Notes: a model not told the origin generated them from the sequence alone. A DNA stretch of 64,000 nucleotides from Cohnella sp. WQ 127256 (GCF_024519285.1 NZ_JAMZCY010000005.1:124001-188000); one strand, 5' to 3'; shown: positions 17,415 to 26,380, counted from the first letter of the stretch. Translations and numbers: made by a program.

Positions 17415-18977
17415 GTGAGAAAAGGGTCTTTTAAGAAGCTTGGGGTTTTATTATGTGCGTTAACGCTCGCTATTATCGTGGGTTGCCAATCGATTGCTGG
17501 ATTTAACTTGAACAATATGATTTTGAATCAGCTGGATGTTACTCAGCAGGAACAATCTCAGCAATTTGAGCTAGAAGTGGAGTTAAACGAGAAGGTATTG
17601 TCCGCTGAAGGAGCGGAAATTACGGATATCATTAATGCGTTTCGTAAAGTGACTTTGAATATTACTCATTCCAAGCGGGATGATAAGGGCAACCAATGGA
17701 TGACGGGAGTTCTCAGCTTTGGCAAAGGAGATATTCCATTTACCTTCCATTTGGATTCGAAGGCACTGAGATTCGACGTAGGAGGCGCTCACCGTCCACT
17801 TATCGTAGAAATTCCCGATATGAACAGCTTACTCGGTACGGATGTAGAAGAAGGAGTATCGGGAGCTAATATGCAACAAGCGATTATGGAAACGGTAAGA
17901 CCGCTCCTCAAGAACATCGCTTCTTATTTGGTGAAGAGTGCTCCGAATCCTCCGGTTCTGAAGCTCGAAAGAGTTACTTTGCCAGTGCACGGTGTAACAA
18001 CGAGTTTAACGAAGGTGCATGCGGAATTAAATGGGGAGCAGCTAGGTGAGCTGATTCCAGTCTTTATCGACAACCTCATTCAAGATAAGGATGGGCTACG
18101 TTCAACATTGCATAGTATTCTGCAATGGATAGAGGAGCTACCACCAGAGCTTAAACAGGCATTTGGAGATGATGAGCTTTTTGCAGAGGAACTAGATAGC
18201 GATACGTTCGTTGAAGAAGGCTACAATGCAGTGCTCTCAGCTTTATCTGATGCTAAAAAAGAAATTGATGAAGCTCGGATGGATGATGAAGAGTGGCAGG
18301 AAGTGTTTGATAAAGGAGTTACGATGTCAGCAGATCTATTTGTTGACGATTCCTTACATCTTCGCAAGTCTGCGGTTGAGATTAATATCGCCCCTGCTAT
18401 TTTTTCAGAGGGAGATAGTCCTTTGAAGAGCATTAAAATTCGCAGTAATAGCGAGATGTGGAACGTGAATGGAAATGTCGAGATTCCTGCCGTTAAGATC
18501 CCTCTCAATGCTTTGACTATAGGCGAATTGGCCGATTTCGAACCGTATCAGACTCTGAGGTTGTTTGATGAGAATTCAGTCGTGTACAAGGTGCTGAAAA
18601 ATGACTTTCAAGTGGATGATCAGAGCTTCGAGCTAAGTAACGAATGGGGAATTCCGTTCTACATTGATTCTAACGATGTGACTTATGTACCACTAAGGGC
18701 GACGATGGACAATTTCGGGGTGAAACTAAACGCTCCTTCCGCGAATGGAGAAATCGGCTTCTACGACCGCGCAACGGAGCAAGCTATTGTTTTCCAGACG
18801 GGTTCGACGAAAGCTACTGTGAATTCGAAATCGGTTACTCTTGCACACAAGGTTGAAAACGATGGACTGTATACCTATGTGTCTGCAGATGACCTCTTTG
18901 GTCTTCTTCATGCCCAGTACTCAATCACTGAGGACTTAAGTGGAGGTCTTGTGATTGAGGTTACAAGAGACTTATAA
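17415..18977 (+). CDS. Lipoprotein with C-terminal copper amine oxidase N-domain-like (stalk) region
   Basis: A 520-residue secreted lipoprotein. The signal peptide ends in IIVGCQS, a plausible lipobox. The large middle region (about residues 40-380) is acidic, with alternating beta-like segments, and is not recognised. The C-terminal 130 residues (SNEWGIPFYIDSNDVTYVPLRATMDNFG onward in outline) match the copper amine oxidase N-terminal-like stalk domain common in Paenibacillus surface proteins, with the VPLRA hallmark. GTG at 17415 with GGGAGAGGG upstream is preferred to TTG at 17409. It stands alone, divergent from the DUF2515 gene. A surface or spore-associated role is inference. Confidence 0.7.
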   Translation: MRKGSFKKLGVLLCALTLAIIVGCQSIAGFNLNNMILNQLDVTQQEQSQQFELEVELNEKVLSAEGAEITDIINAFRKVTLNITHSKRDDKGNQWMTGVLSFGKGDIPFTFHLDSKALRFDVGGAHRPLIVEIPDMNSLLGTDVEEGVSGANMQQAIMETVRPLLKNIASYLVKSAPNPPVLKLERVTLPVHGVTTSLTKVHAELNGEQLGELIPVFIDNLIQDKDGLRSTLHSILQWIEELPPELKQAFGDDELFAEELDSDTFVEEGYNAVLSALSDAKKEIDEARMDDEEWQEVFDKGVTMSADLFVDDSLHLRKSAVEINIAPAIFSEGDSPLKSIKIRSNSEMWNVNGNVEIPAVKIPLNALTIGELADFEPYQTLRLFDENSVVYKVLKNDFQVDDQSFELSNEWGIPFYIDSNDVTYVPLRATMDNFGVKLNAPSANGEIGFYDRATEQAIVFQTGSTKATVNSKSVTLAHKVENDGLYTYVSADDLFGLLHAQYSITEDLSGGLVIEVTRDL

Positions 18978-19017
18978 TAACGTTAAGTTGAGTTATCTAC
19001 GGAGGTGCAGACAGAAG

Positions 19018-19365
19018 ATGCAACGCATTACAGACGAAGTAAAGTTTCGTGAGCTAGTAGGGGAGGACCGGTTAACGGTCGCAATTTTCAAAACAACATG
19101 GTGCAAGGACTGCCATTTCATTGATCCATTCATTGCTGAGGTTGAAGCGGCTTATGCAGATCGTTTAACGATGGTGGAAATCGATCGAGACGATATGGAG
19201 AATCTATGCAGCGAGCTTAATATTCTCGGAATCCCAAGCTTCATTGCCTTCAAGCAAGGTCAGGAGCTCGTGAGGTTTGTAAGCAAGCTTCGCAAAACAC
19301 GCGAGGAAATCGAGCAATTCCTTGACCGAGCTGTTGAAGTAGCAAGTGCTCTAGAGAGTAAATAA
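19018..19365 (+). CDS. Thioredoxin-family protein
   Basis: A 115-residue thioredoxin-fold protein with the redox motif WCKDC in KTTWCKDCHFIDP and the cis-proline region GIPSFIAFKQG. It lacks a signal peptide, so it acts in the cytoplasm. The WCxDC active site differs from the WCGPC of housekeeping TrxA, and the overall sequence is closer to the YtpP-like thioredoxins of Firmicutes. The start at 19018 follows GGAGGTG; the frame runs further upstream into the preceding gene without a ribosome-binding site. A terminator follows 20 bases after the stop. Confidence 0.85.
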   Translation: MQRITDEVKFRELVGEDRLTVAIFKTTWCKDCHFIDPFIAEVEAAYADRLTMVEIDRDDMENLCSELNILGIPSFIAFKQGQELVRFVSKLRKTREEIEQFLDRAVEVASALESK

Positions 19366-19385
19366 AGCGAAGACTTCATCAAATA

Positions 19386-19427
19386 GGACCGGTGGCAGAT
19401 GGATGTAAATCCGTGCCTCGGTCTTTT
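19386..19427 (+). terminator. Terminator after thioredoxin gene
   Basis: GGACCGGTGGCA pairs imperfectly with TGCCTCGGTC across a loop of about 16 bases, followed by TTTT. Confidence 0.55.
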
Positions 19428-19590
19428 GCTTGCTTCGCCTGAGTTAGGGGCTGCGGCATAGGAACATTACATGAGATTGTCACAATCTAAGGCTTTGATA
19501 TGCTGTTCACAGTTTGATCATGGAATTGGTTGTTGGGGTTGGGTATAATGGGTATTGGCTCCTAGCGCCTACTTTCACAAGAAATCGGGG

Positions 19591-20547
19591 ATGGGCATGA
19601 CTTTTCAAAAATATCGTTTATTAGCTTTAGTGACTTGTATCGGCATGTTCTTAGTGCTCATTGCAGGCGTTCTTGTTACAAATACGGATTCTGGTCGCGG
19701 CTGCGGTTCGGACTGGCCATTATGTCATGGGAAATTCGTACCTGCTTATACCGTTGAATCCATGGTGGAATATAGTCATCGGATGATTAGTGGGATTGTG
19801 GGTCTTCTTGTTGGTGCGACTTATTTAGTTACTCGCTTCTGGAAACCAGCTCGTAAGAAGGAAAATCTTCTTTATGCAGGTGGTGCGTTGCTCTTTACCG
19901 TGATGCAAGCTGGACTTGGAGCAATGGCAGTTGTGTGGGAGCAGTCTTCGCTTGTATTGGCGCTCCATTTCGGAATTTCCTTGTTTGCCTTTACATGTAC
20001 ATGGCTATTGTATGCTCTTGTTAAACGGCAAACTCAGCCGCTATCGACTCAGGAAAGCACTAACCATGCGAAGGTCAGGCCTCCTGCAGCGGTTACCTTG
20101 CCGAAGGGGCTGTTCCGCAGCATCATAGCTTTGCTCGTGTATTGTTATGGGGTCATTTATTTGGGGGCGTATATTAGACATACGGAGTCTGGTGGCGCAT
20201 GCGATGGCTGGCCATTATGTAATGGTGAAGTCATTCCTGAGTTAACTGGAACGATCGGAATTGCCTTTGCCCATCGATTAGCAGCCTTATTGGTGTTAGT
20301 GCTAGTCCTTATTCTTGTGATTTATATTCGTAAAACAGTTGGAAAGACTTCCGAATTGGCCTCTATTGCCAATAAAGCTCTGATATTAGTTGTTCTACAA
20401 ATATTCAGCGGGGGACTACTCTCGTTTACCCTTAGCAATGAGGATGTCTATATCTTCACAGGGTTAATTCATACGATCATCATTTCTGCACTCTTTACAA
20501 TGCTTGTATTATTGGCGATTCGAACACGTCAATTATCACATGAATAA
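19591..20547 (+). CDS. ctaA: Heme A synthase
   Basis: A 318-residue CtaA protein, which oxidises the C8 methyl of heme O to give heme A for cytochrome aa3 oxidase. There are eight transmembrane helices in two homologous halves. Each half carries the Cys pair of Gram-positive CtaA (GCGSDWPLCHG and ACDGWPLCNG) and heme-ligand histidines (EYSHRMISG, LHFGISLF, AFAHRLAALL, GLIHTIIIS). Starts are possible at ATG 19591 or 19597, giving MTFQKYRLL; the upstream extension is not conserved. No ctaB is beside it. A strong terminator begins just after the stop. It belongs with the SCO1 and sdh genes as part of aerobic respiration. Confidence 0.93.
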   Translation: MGMTFQKYRLLALVTCIGMFLVLIAGVLVTNTDSGRGCGSDWPLCHGKFVPAYTVESMVEYSHRMISGIVGLLVGATYLVTRFWKPARKKENLLYAGGALLFTVMQAGLGAMAVVWEQSSLVLALHFGISLFAFTCTWLLYALVKRQTQPLSTQESTNHAKVRPPAAVTLPKGLFRSIIALLVYCYGVIYLGAYIRHTESGGACDGWPLCNGEVIPELTGTIGIAFAHRLAALLVLVLVLILVIYIRKTVGKTSELASIANKALILVVLQIFSGGLLSFTLSNEDVYIFTGLIHTIIISALFTMLVLLAIRTRQLSHE

Positions 20548-20560
20548 TTTAGGTATGTTT

Positions 20561-20610
20561 AAGAGACGGCGAATGCTCAATGGTTGTCAGTTGAGCGCGT
20601 CGTCTCTTTT
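20561..20610 (+). terminator. Terminator after ctaA
   Basis: AAGAGACGGCG and GCTCAA pair with TTGAGC and CGTCGTCTCTT, giving a long interrupted stem followed by TTTT. It overlaps the 5' end of an open frame that begins at 20584, which argues that the real start of that frame is further downstream. Confidence 0.8.
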
Positions 20611-20676
20611 ACGTTACAATACAATTATGATGTTGGAGTAGTTGCGACAATCTGCAATGTAGTAGGAGGAGAAGCT

Positions 20677-21387
20677 TTGCTAAGAATGTTGTTCGGAGAA
20701 GAGCCAAGAGAGTGGACAGGAATGGCTCTCGATACTGTACAATCGATTGAACAATTCACTTCGCAGGCTTCTAAGCTAGCTGAACGATACCCGGAGCAAT
20801 CCTCGAAATATCGTACTTATGCGATTTGGGCGGAGGGGCTACTCCGATCGATGGATGAGCTCGAACAAAGCTATTATGCTGCGAATCGTTATGCGGGACT
20901 CATTAAGCATACCTACGTGGACGAGCTGTCCTATAAGGATCAGCTTAATTATTACAGGCATGTGTACTACGATAAGAACGCCTATATTCGTGTATTTGCG
21001 TTATTAGATAAGCTTGGAACATTGCTTAATCAACTACTTGATCTTCGAACGGAGCGATATAAATCTCGGTTTTCCTATTTTACGATGCTTCGGAACTTGC
21101 GGGAAAATCAGCTGCACTCACAATTAATGAAGCCGCTTACGGAGCTGAAGGAACGCCATCAAGGAGCCATGAATCGACTCCGGGATCGTAGAAATTTAGA
21201 AATTCACCAGATGAATGCAGAGCTTAAGGATGATCTTACTCAAAAGCTCGCAAACCTAGGAAGCCGTCATACCCTTGAGGATTTGATTGCTAATATGGCA
21301 GATTTAGACCAAGCTTGGAAAATGAGTTTGGGATCTTTAAATGAGTCTTTTCAATTTGCCTGCAAGTGGCTTCGTAAGATGGAATAA
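20677..21387 (+). CDS. Hypothetical helical protein
   Basis: A 236-residue soluble protein I do not recognise. It is predicted by eye to be almost wholly alpha-helical with heptad-like stretches (ELKERHQGAMNRLRDRRNLEIHQ near residues 160-185, and ELKDDLTQKLANLG). No signal peptide, metal-binding motif or catalytic signature is visible. The TTG start at 20677 is chosen because AGGAGGAG lies 6 bases before it; the frame opens earlier but that part is inside the ctaA terminator. It is followed 26 bases later by an SDR gene on the same strand. Confidence 0.6.
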   Translation: MLRMLFGEEPREWTGMALDTVQSIEQFTSQASKLAERYPEQSSKYRTYAIWAEGLLRSMDELEQSYYAANRYAGLIKHTYVDELSYKDQLNYYRHVYYDKNAYIRVFALLDKLGTLLNQLLDLRTERYKSRFSYFTMLRNLRENQLHSQLMKPLTELKERHQGAMNRLRDRRNLEIHQMNAELKDDLTQKLANLGSRHTLEDLIANMADLDQAWKMSLGSLNESFQFACKWLRKME

Positions 21388-21413
21388 GCGAGAGTCGGGG
21401 ATGGGGGAAGCGT

Positions 21414-22190
21414 GTGAAGCTGTTAGGCAGAACGGCGTTAATAACCGGAAGTGCCAAAGGTTTAGGGCGTCGCACAGCGTTTGAGCTGGCATCGAATGGC
21501 TGTGATGTCGCCATTAACTATGTGACGAGTCGTGATGAAGCTGAGCAGCTTGTCGAAGAGATTGTGTTAATGGGACGCAAGGCGTATGCAGTGCAAGCAG
21601 ATATTGCCAAAGCGGAAGATGCCGAAAGACTCGTCTCGGAAGTTGAGAAGAGGCTTGGTGGTGTGGATATTCTTATTAACAATGCAGGACCATTTATCCG
21701 TGAACGTCGATTATTCGCGGATTATAAGACAGAGGATATTCATTATTTAATGAATGGTAATCTTGTTGGAACGATGCTGATGGATCACCGAGTATTACCT
21801 GGGATGAGAAGCCGACAATGGGGAAGGATCATCCATTTTGGATTCGGTCATGCTTCTGAAGCGCGTTCGTGGCCTCATCGTGCTGTGTATGCTGCTGCAA
21901 AGGTAGGTCTTGTATCGTTCACGAAGACACTTGCTGTTGAAGAAGCAGCGAGTGGAGTCACTGTGAATATGATATGTCCAGGAGATATTCGTGGGGGGAA
22001 TAAAGAAAAAAGCATTGTAGATGTTGCAGGTGTTCTAGATGATGAATCGCCGCGTGGCCGACCTGGAACAGGGGAGGACGTCGCCCGCATGATCGCGTTT
22101 CTCTGTATGCCAGAGTCAGATTTCATTACGGGAAATACGATAGACGTATCAGGTGGGCTAGATCCGATTAGGACGCATTTGAAAAGATAA
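21414..22190 (+). CDS. Short-chain dehydrogenase/reductase (FabG-like)
   Basis: A 258-residue NAD(P)-dependent oxidoreductase of the classical SDR family. The cofactor motif is GSAKGLGRRTA near residue 12, NNAG lies near residue 87, and the catalytic Tyr and Lys are in AVYAAAKVG (YxxxK). It ends in GNTIDVSGGLDP, as 3-oxoacyl-ACP reductase-like SDRs do. In place of the usual catalytic serine motif, the segment before the Tyr reads RIIHFGFGHASEARSW, which deserves attention because the expected Ser is shifted. The substrate is unknown. GTG start after GGGGGAAG. A bidirectional terminator separates it from yutI. Confidence 0.85.
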   Translation: MKLLGRTALITGSAKGLGRRTAFELASNGCDVAINYVTSRDEAEQLVEEIVLMGRKAYAVQADIAKAEDAERLVSEVEKRLGGVDILINNAGPFIRERRLFADYKTEDIHYLMNGNLVGTMLMDHRVLPGMRSRQWGRIIHFGFGHASEARSWPHRAVYAAAKVGLVSFTKTLAVEEAASGVTVNMICPGDIRGGNKEKSIVDVAGVLDDESPRGRPGTGEDVARMIAFLCMPESDFITGNTIDVSGGLDPIRTHLKR

Positions 22191-22191
22191 C

Positions 22192-22222
22192 AAAAAGGCC
22201 CTGCCATAGGGCAGGACCTTTT
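22192..22222. terminator. Bidirectional terminator between SDR gene and yutI
   Basis: AAAAAGGCCCTGCC pairs with GGGCAGGACCTTTT around an ATA loop. It has a T-run on both strands and serves two convergent genes. Confidence 0.85.
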
Positions 22223-22244
22223 CAAATTCTGAAGATGAAGAAAA

Positions 22245-22496
22245 TCAGAACACTTGAACAACTTCTTGAATGCCTTCGACTTCTTCCAGCAATGCGCGCT
22301 CGATACCTGCTTTAAGCGTGATCGTGGAACTTGGACAACTACCGCATGCACCCATTAGGCGCAATTTTACGATACCGTCTTCAATGTCGACCAATTCAAC
22401 GTCTCCGCCGTCGCGTTGCAAGAACGGACGCAATTTATCGAGAACGTCGATGACTTCATCATACTGTGTGCTTGGAGCATTTGTACTCATAATCAT
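22245..22496 (-). CDS. yutI: NifU C-terminal-domain Fe-S scaffold protein (YutI-like)
   Basis: An 83-residue protein that is a single NifU C-terminal (Nfu) domain. The conserved core is [16 protein letters not shown] and GACGSCPSS, whose CxxC cysteines hold a [4Fe-4S] cluster for transfer to apoproteins. The start may be MIMS or the second Met (MSTN); AGGAG lies upstream. The opposite-strand neighbour is yuzB, with the NADH dehydrogenase yutJ beyond it, the same trio as in Bacillus subtilis, so the neighbourhood is conserved. Confidence 0.9.
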   Translation of the reverse strand: MIMSTNAPSTQYDEVIDVLDKLRPFLQRDGGDVELVDIEDGIVKLRLMGACGSCPSSTITLKAGIERALLEEVEGIQEVVQVF

Positions 22497-22581
22497 CCAC
22501 TCCTTTCAAATTCTATTATAGTACAAAAAGTCAGGTTTTCAAACAGACGCTTGTTAGCATTTTGCTTAAAGAAAGGATGAT

Positions 22582-22857
22582 ATGGAACTTATGCATATCG
22601 TGGAGTACTGTACAAGCAATACGCATCACGGTACAGAGCAAATTATTGAAAAATTGGAACTAGTTCCTGACATAGAAGTTATTGAATACGGCTGCTTGGG
22701 CAATTGTGGAGAATGCTACTTATCTCCGTACGTGCTTGTAAACGGTGAGAGTGTAGTCGCAGAAACGGCAGATCAGCTTTATGATCTAGTGCTGGAAGCC
22801 ATTAAGAACCAAGAGCTTGAACAAGCTGCGTTAGATAAGTTACTTGATGATCTTTAA
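22582..22857 (+). CDS. yuzB: YuzB family protein (DUF1450)
   Basis: A 91-residue member of the DUF1450/YuzB family. Cysteines fall in VEYCTSN and YGCLGNCGECYLSPYV, a CxxCxxC arrangement that suggests metal or Fe-S binding, although this is not established for the family. It sits between yutI and yutJ as in Bacillus. Its stop overlaps the convergent yutJ stop by 4 bases. The last 15 residues (NQELEQAALDKLLDDL) form an acidic helix. Confidence 0.85.
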   Translation: MELMHIVEYCTSNTHHGTEQIIEKLELVPDIEVIEYGCLGNCGECYLSPYVLVNGESVVAETADQLYDLVLEAIKNQELEQAALDKLLDDL

Positions 22858-23912
22858 CCGAAGTGACGTTTGCTTTTCCAGAGCACTCCACTCTTGAGCA
22901 TTCGAGGAATTCGACCGAGTAGTGGAGTTGCTCCCATTAAACCGAATCCAGCTTTTTTACCAAGAGAACCAAGCACGCCCTTAAGCTTAATATGGGATAG
23001 CTTCGGTTCTTTGTTGTCCCAACGGGCACGAATGATCTCAGCAACCTGCTTGCCTTGAGCTCCAGCTAGCTGTGCACTAGGGGAGAATGGCTGGCTGGAG
23101 CAATCGCCGATGACATAAACTTGAGGAGCATCGGGAAGCTCGTGCAATTCATTAACGATTAGACGGCCCTGTGGGTCCTTAGGGAGCTCCATACGCTGGA
23201 CGAGCTCCACGGGCTGAATTCCTGCTGTCCATACGGTTACGTCCGTGAGAATGGGCTCCTGACCGTTGTGGATGACACCTTGCTCAAGAGAGGTAATTCC
23301 GATGTGTGAACGCATCTCAACATGATGCTCACGGAACCAGTCAGCTACATAAAGCTGAAGTTTACCAGGGAATGCTGACATTACGCTGTTGCCTCTATCG
23401 AGTATGCGAATATTAATATCCGCACGACTTTCCCGTAATTCCGCAGCCAATTCAACTCCGCTTAAGCCACCACCAACAATTGTTAGTTGGCCGTAAGGAC
23501 GAATATCATTAATTTGCTGGAATGTACGGCGAGTTGACGAAAGCGATTGTATACTGCAGGAATAATCGGAAGCACCAGGGATGCCATGGTAGTTGTCTGA
23601 GCAACCAAGAGCGATGACTAAGGAGTCGTAAGCAAGAGGCTCTTGATCTGTAATATGCACAAGCTTTTGTTCTAAATCTAGATCGGTCACTTCACCGTAC
23701 ACCATTTGTAGTTGGGGATGCACGGGGAAATTTACACGGATTTCCAAATCGGATACTGTTCCTGCTGCTAAAGCGTAGTATTCGGTTTTAAGTCCTTGGT
23801 AAGGCATCCGATCCACGAGAAATAATTGAGCATCCTTCGGCAGGTGCTCCAGCAGTTCCTGAACGACCATTAAGCCGCCATAACCGCCACCTAAGATTAC
23901 GACCTTACTCAT
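22854..23912 (-). CDS. yutJ: NADH dehydrogenase-like FAD oxidoreductase (YutJ-like)
   Basis: A 352-residue flavoprotein of the type II NADH dehydrogenase family. The N-terminal FAD-binding motif is VILGGGYGGLMV; a second Rossmann motif, TIVGGGLSGVELAAEL, binds NAD(P)H; and YVIGDCSSQPFSPSAQLAGAQGKQ is the C-terminal FAD/quinone-side segment. The protein is shorter than the ndh product at 30295 and lacks its hydrophobic C-terminal tail, ending WKSKRHFG. It lies 85 bases downstream of mqnE on the same strand with a GC-rich hairpin between them. Electron transfer from NADH to menaquinone is the likely role but is unproven for YutJ. Confidence 0.82.
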   Translation of the reverse strand: MSKVVILGGGYGGLMVVQELLEHLPKDAQLFLVDRMPYQGLKTEYYALAAGTVSDLEIRVNFPVHPQLQMVYGEVTDLDLEQKLVHITDQEPLAYDSLVIALGCSDNYHGIPGASDYSCSIQSLSSTRRTFQQINDIRPYGQLTIVGGGLSGVELAAELRESRADINIRILDRGNSVMSAFPGKLQLYVADWFREHHVEMRSHIGITSLEQGVIHNGQEPILTDVTVWTAGIQPVELVQRMELPKDPQGRLIVNELHELPDAPQVYVIGDCSSQPFSPSAQLAGAQGKQVAEIIRARWDNKEPKLSHIKLKGVLGSLGKKAGFGLMGATPLLGRIPRMLKSGVLWKSKRHFG

Positions 23913-23969
23913 GTAATGAACTCCTTTAGCATTGAATAGCTTTATACGTTTAGTATGACACAGAAGAGC

Positions 23970-23988
23970 CCCCGTCTACCCGACGGGG
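23970..23988 (-). other. GC-rich hairpin between mqnE and yutJ
   Basis: CCCCGTC and GACGGGG form a 7-bp stem around a five-base loop. No T-run follows on the minus strand, so it is a processing or stability element or a weak pause site rather than a clear terminator. Confidence 0.4.
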
Positions 23989-23997
23989 AACTCGATT

Positions 23998-25101
23998 TTA
24001 CTCGTATATTTTCATTTCATTGTAGAAAGTATCACGTTCAACAGGGATGCGTCCAGCGCCTTTAATTAACCAAACCAAGTCCTCGCGGGTAATGCCGTCT
24101 GGTGTTAATGCACCAGCTGCATGGCTGATCTTCTCACGGACAATTGTTCCGTGAGCATCAGAAGCACCCATTGTAAGCGCGATTTGTGTTAATTGGGTTC
24201 CAATGTTAATGAAATAGGCTTTAATGTGTTGGATGTTATCGAGCATCAAGCGGCTGATCGCTATCGCCTTCAGATCGTCATAAGCCGAGTTTCTACGACG
24301 TATGCTCGCTTTAGGACTAATTGGCTGCATGGATAGCGGGATGAACACCTGGAAACCGTTCGTTTCATCCTGTAGATCCCGGATGTGGAGCATGTGCTGC
24401 ACTCTTTCCTCCAAGGATTCTATCGAACCATACAACATGGTTGTATGCGTGCGTAAGCCAAGCTGATGAGCCGTACGATGAACGTCAAGATACTGCTGGA
24501 TATTGGCTTTATTAACCCGCATTTTTTTACGATATTGATCGGATAAAATTTCAGCGCCTCCACCCGTTAAGGTTTCTAATCCATTCTCAATGAGACGTTC
24601 TAACACTTCCTTGTAGCTTAAGCCGGAAATTCGGGAAAAGAAGTCGATTTCTGCAGCGGTATAAGCTTTCATCGTTACATTTGGATATTTTTCCTTCAGG
24701 GCACGAATGGACTCCACATAATAATCAAAAGGAACAGTAGGATTATGTCCGCCGACGATGTGGAATTCGCGGACGCCCGGATGAATATGCTGCTCCACGT
24801 AATCGATCATTTCTTGTGGGGATAACGTATAAGAGCCTTCTTGCCCTTCATCCTTGCGAAAATTACAAAATGCGCAATGTGCTTCGCAAACATTAGTGAA
24901 ATATAAGCTCATGTTTTCAATAAAATAAACCTTTTTACCATTTTTCTTCAAATTAACCTCGTTGGCTAATTGTCCGATCGTTAGCAAATCATCAGAGCGG
25001 TAGAGGAAAATGCCATCATCCAGGGATAACCTTTGACCATTTCTGACTTTTTCGGCGATTTCCGCCATTTGGCGATCGGGGTGCGTCGTAACAAGTGTCA
25101 T
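23998..25101 (-). CDS. mqnE: Aminofutalosine synthase (menaquinone, futalosine pathway)
   Basis: A 367-residue radical SAM enzyme. The [4Fe-4S] cysteines are C72, C76 and C79 in VCEAHCAFCNF. Further family features are GYT-like SYTLSPQEM, HIVGGHNPTVPFDYY, LTGGGAEIL, TTMLYGSIES and MGASDAHGTIVREKI. MqnE joins the MqnA product to SAM to make aminofutalosine, the committed step of the futalosine route to menaquinone. Bacillus subtilis uses the o-succinylbenzoate route instead, so this gene separates the organism from Bacillus and fits Paenibacillaceae. No other mqn gene is in the window. The closely related MqnC is less likely given the overall match. Confidence 0.88.
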   Translation of the reverse strand: MTLVTTHPDRQMAEIAEKVRNGQRLSLDDGIFLYRSDDLLTIGQLANEVNLKKNGKKVYFIENMSLYFTNVCEAHCAFCNFRKDEGQEGSYTLSPQEMIDYVEQHIHPGVREFHIVGGHNPTVPFDYYVESIRALKEKYPNVTMKAYTAAEIDFFSRISGLSYKEVLERLIENGLETLTGGGAEILSDQYRKKMRVNKANIQQYLDVHRTAHQLGLRTHTTMLYGSIESLEERVQHMLHIRDLQDETNGFQVFIPLSMQPISPKASIRRRNSAYDDLKAIAISRLMLDNIQHIKAYFINIGTQLTQIALTMGASDAHGTIVREKISHAAGALTPDGITREDLVWLIKGAGRIPVERDTFYNEMKIYE

Positions 25102-25362
25102 GACATCCGCCTCCTGTAACCCTTCATAGGGTACTCGTACTTAAAAGTGCAATAGTGTAGCAATAATGTTTGTGAAAAAAATAACTTAGAAGGTTTGCAG
25201 ACAAACCACAAGATGAATAACTCTAAACATTATAAACCTCATCATAAACCTCGGCAACTGTAAAAGTAAACGTATAAAAGATAACTGAATAGGGAATGAA
25301 CTTGAATAATAAGAAAATTATGGTTATATTAATGAAAATATCGAACAAGGCGGTGTATTCAA
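25102..25362. other. Upstream region between mqnE and the CTG-start gene
   Basis: About 260 AT-rich bases between divergent genes, expected to hold both promoters. I cannot assign -35/-10 pairs with confidence. An open frame from ATG 25332 runs into the next gene in a different frame and is not supported. Confidence 0.4.
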
Positions 25363-25821
25363 CTGAAACCGGAGATTTTACCACTGAGCGAGCTGGAAAA
25401 ACTGGACGAAGCAGAAAAGATTCAAACGCTTCAGCAGTATCGGGCGGCCTATACCATTAAAGACTTAAGTCATGCTTGGAAACTATCCAATCCGATTCAA
25501 TATTATATGTGGCTGAAGAAACAAAGAATTTATGAGCAAATCGTGAGACGTGCAGATAAATTCGAGCCATCAAAAGAATGGAAGAGAATGCAAGAGTTAG
25601 AGGCGCGTGATTTGGATCGGGGAGATCGGGGTCGGATACGCGACTTGTCTGCAGATCAATTCCGCTATGCCTTAGATACCGATTCAACAGGACCAGAGCT
25701 AGCTATGGTTTTCCGACGCTTAGCTGATTTCTTGCATAATGAGAAGGGTCATTTTCGTTGTCGGATCGAGCTTAAAGCAATTGCTCAGCAAATTGCAGGC
25801 GATACCTCTCTTGAGGCATGA
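25363..25821 (+). CDS. Hypothetical protein with probable CTG start
   Basis: I do not recognise this protein. ATG-only reading gives 104 residues from 25507, but that ATG has no ribosome-binding site and the same frame continues upstream with normal protein-like sequence (LSELEKLDEAEKIQTLQQY) to a stop at 25335. AAGGCGGTG at 25346-25354 sits 8 bases before CTG 25363, which would give 152 residues. The N-terminal part looks like a small helical, possibly DNA-binding region (YTIKDLSHAWKLSNPIQYYMWLKK resembles a helix-turn-helix), followed by basic and acidic helices. It precedes the IscA-like gene by about 107 bases. Confidence 0.55.
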   Translation: MKPEILPLSELEKLDEAEKIQTLQQYRAAYTIKDLSHAWKLSNPIQYYMWLKKQRIYEQIVRRADKFEPSKEWKRMQELEARDLDRGDRGRIRDLSADQFRYALDTDSTGPELAMVFRRLADFLHNEKGHFRCRIELKAIAQQIAGDTSLEA

Positions 25822-25928
25822 GACTCTCTGGAGTATACTTAGGGAGAGATCAAGCAGCGAGTAGCTAACGATCCATCCGCACAACTTGCGTATGAAGACG
25901 TTGCTCGCAATTTGGGAGGGAATCATCG

Positions 25929-26288
25929 ATGGTAAACATAAGCGAGTCAGCTACAGGTAAAATTCAAGAAATGTTGGCTGCAGAAGAAAGCCCGAATTTG
26001 TTCCTACGCATTGGAGTCCAAGAAGGCGGATGCAGTGGTTTTTCATATGGCATGGGATTCGATGATGAGACTCATGATGGCGATAAAGAGTTGGAAATTG
26101 GCGGAGTTAAAGTCGTCGTTGACGGCGATAGCATGAAATATTTGAACGGCCTGGAGATTGACTGGAAAGAATCCGCCATGGGCGGAGGCTTTACGATCAA
26201 TAACCCGAACGCAACTGCAACTTGCGGCTGTGGCTCGAGCTTCAGAACGGCAACAGAAGCGGGCAACCCTGCTGCTGATCCTTGCTAA
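25929..26288 (+). CDS. IscA/HesB-type iron-sulfur cluster assembly protein
   Basis: A 119-residue A-type Fe-S carrier. Conserved features are LRIGVQEGGCSGFSYGM with the first ligand Cys, and the C-terminal CGCGSSF carrying the other two. These proteins accept clusters from a scaffold and pass them to target enzymes. The protein has a short tail (RTATEAGNPAADPC) that ends in an additional cysteine not needed by the family. GGGAGGG precedes the ATG. It is a single gene with its own terminator. The nearby Nfu-like yutI is another carrier. Confidence 0.9.
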   Translation: MVNISESATGKIQEMLAAEESPNLFLRIGVQEGGCSGFSYGMGFDDETHDGDKELEIGGVKVVVDGDSMKYLNGLEIDWKESAMGGGFTINNPNATATCGCGSSFRTATEAGNPAADPC

Positions 26289-26309
26289 AGCCTGCTATAA
26301 GAAATTAAA

Positions 26310-26380
26310 GCGGCTCGGTTTGATTACGGTAAGTAGCGGAAATAATCGCTAGGGTACCGGAGTCGAGCCGCGCCTTTTTT
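26310..26380 (+). terminator. Long terminator after the IscA-like gene
   Basis: GCGGCTCG at 26310 pairs with CGAGCCGC at 26364, enclosing about 46 bases that can form inner pairs, and is followed by GCC and six T residues. Confidence 0.65.

Noticed and set aside
25332..25500. An ATG-started frame just before the CTG-start gene
   Set aside because: It meets a stop soon and lies in a different frame; its predicted sequence is poorly protein-like (GKTGRSRKDSNASAV), while the frame beginning at CTG 25363 is consistent with the downstream protein.
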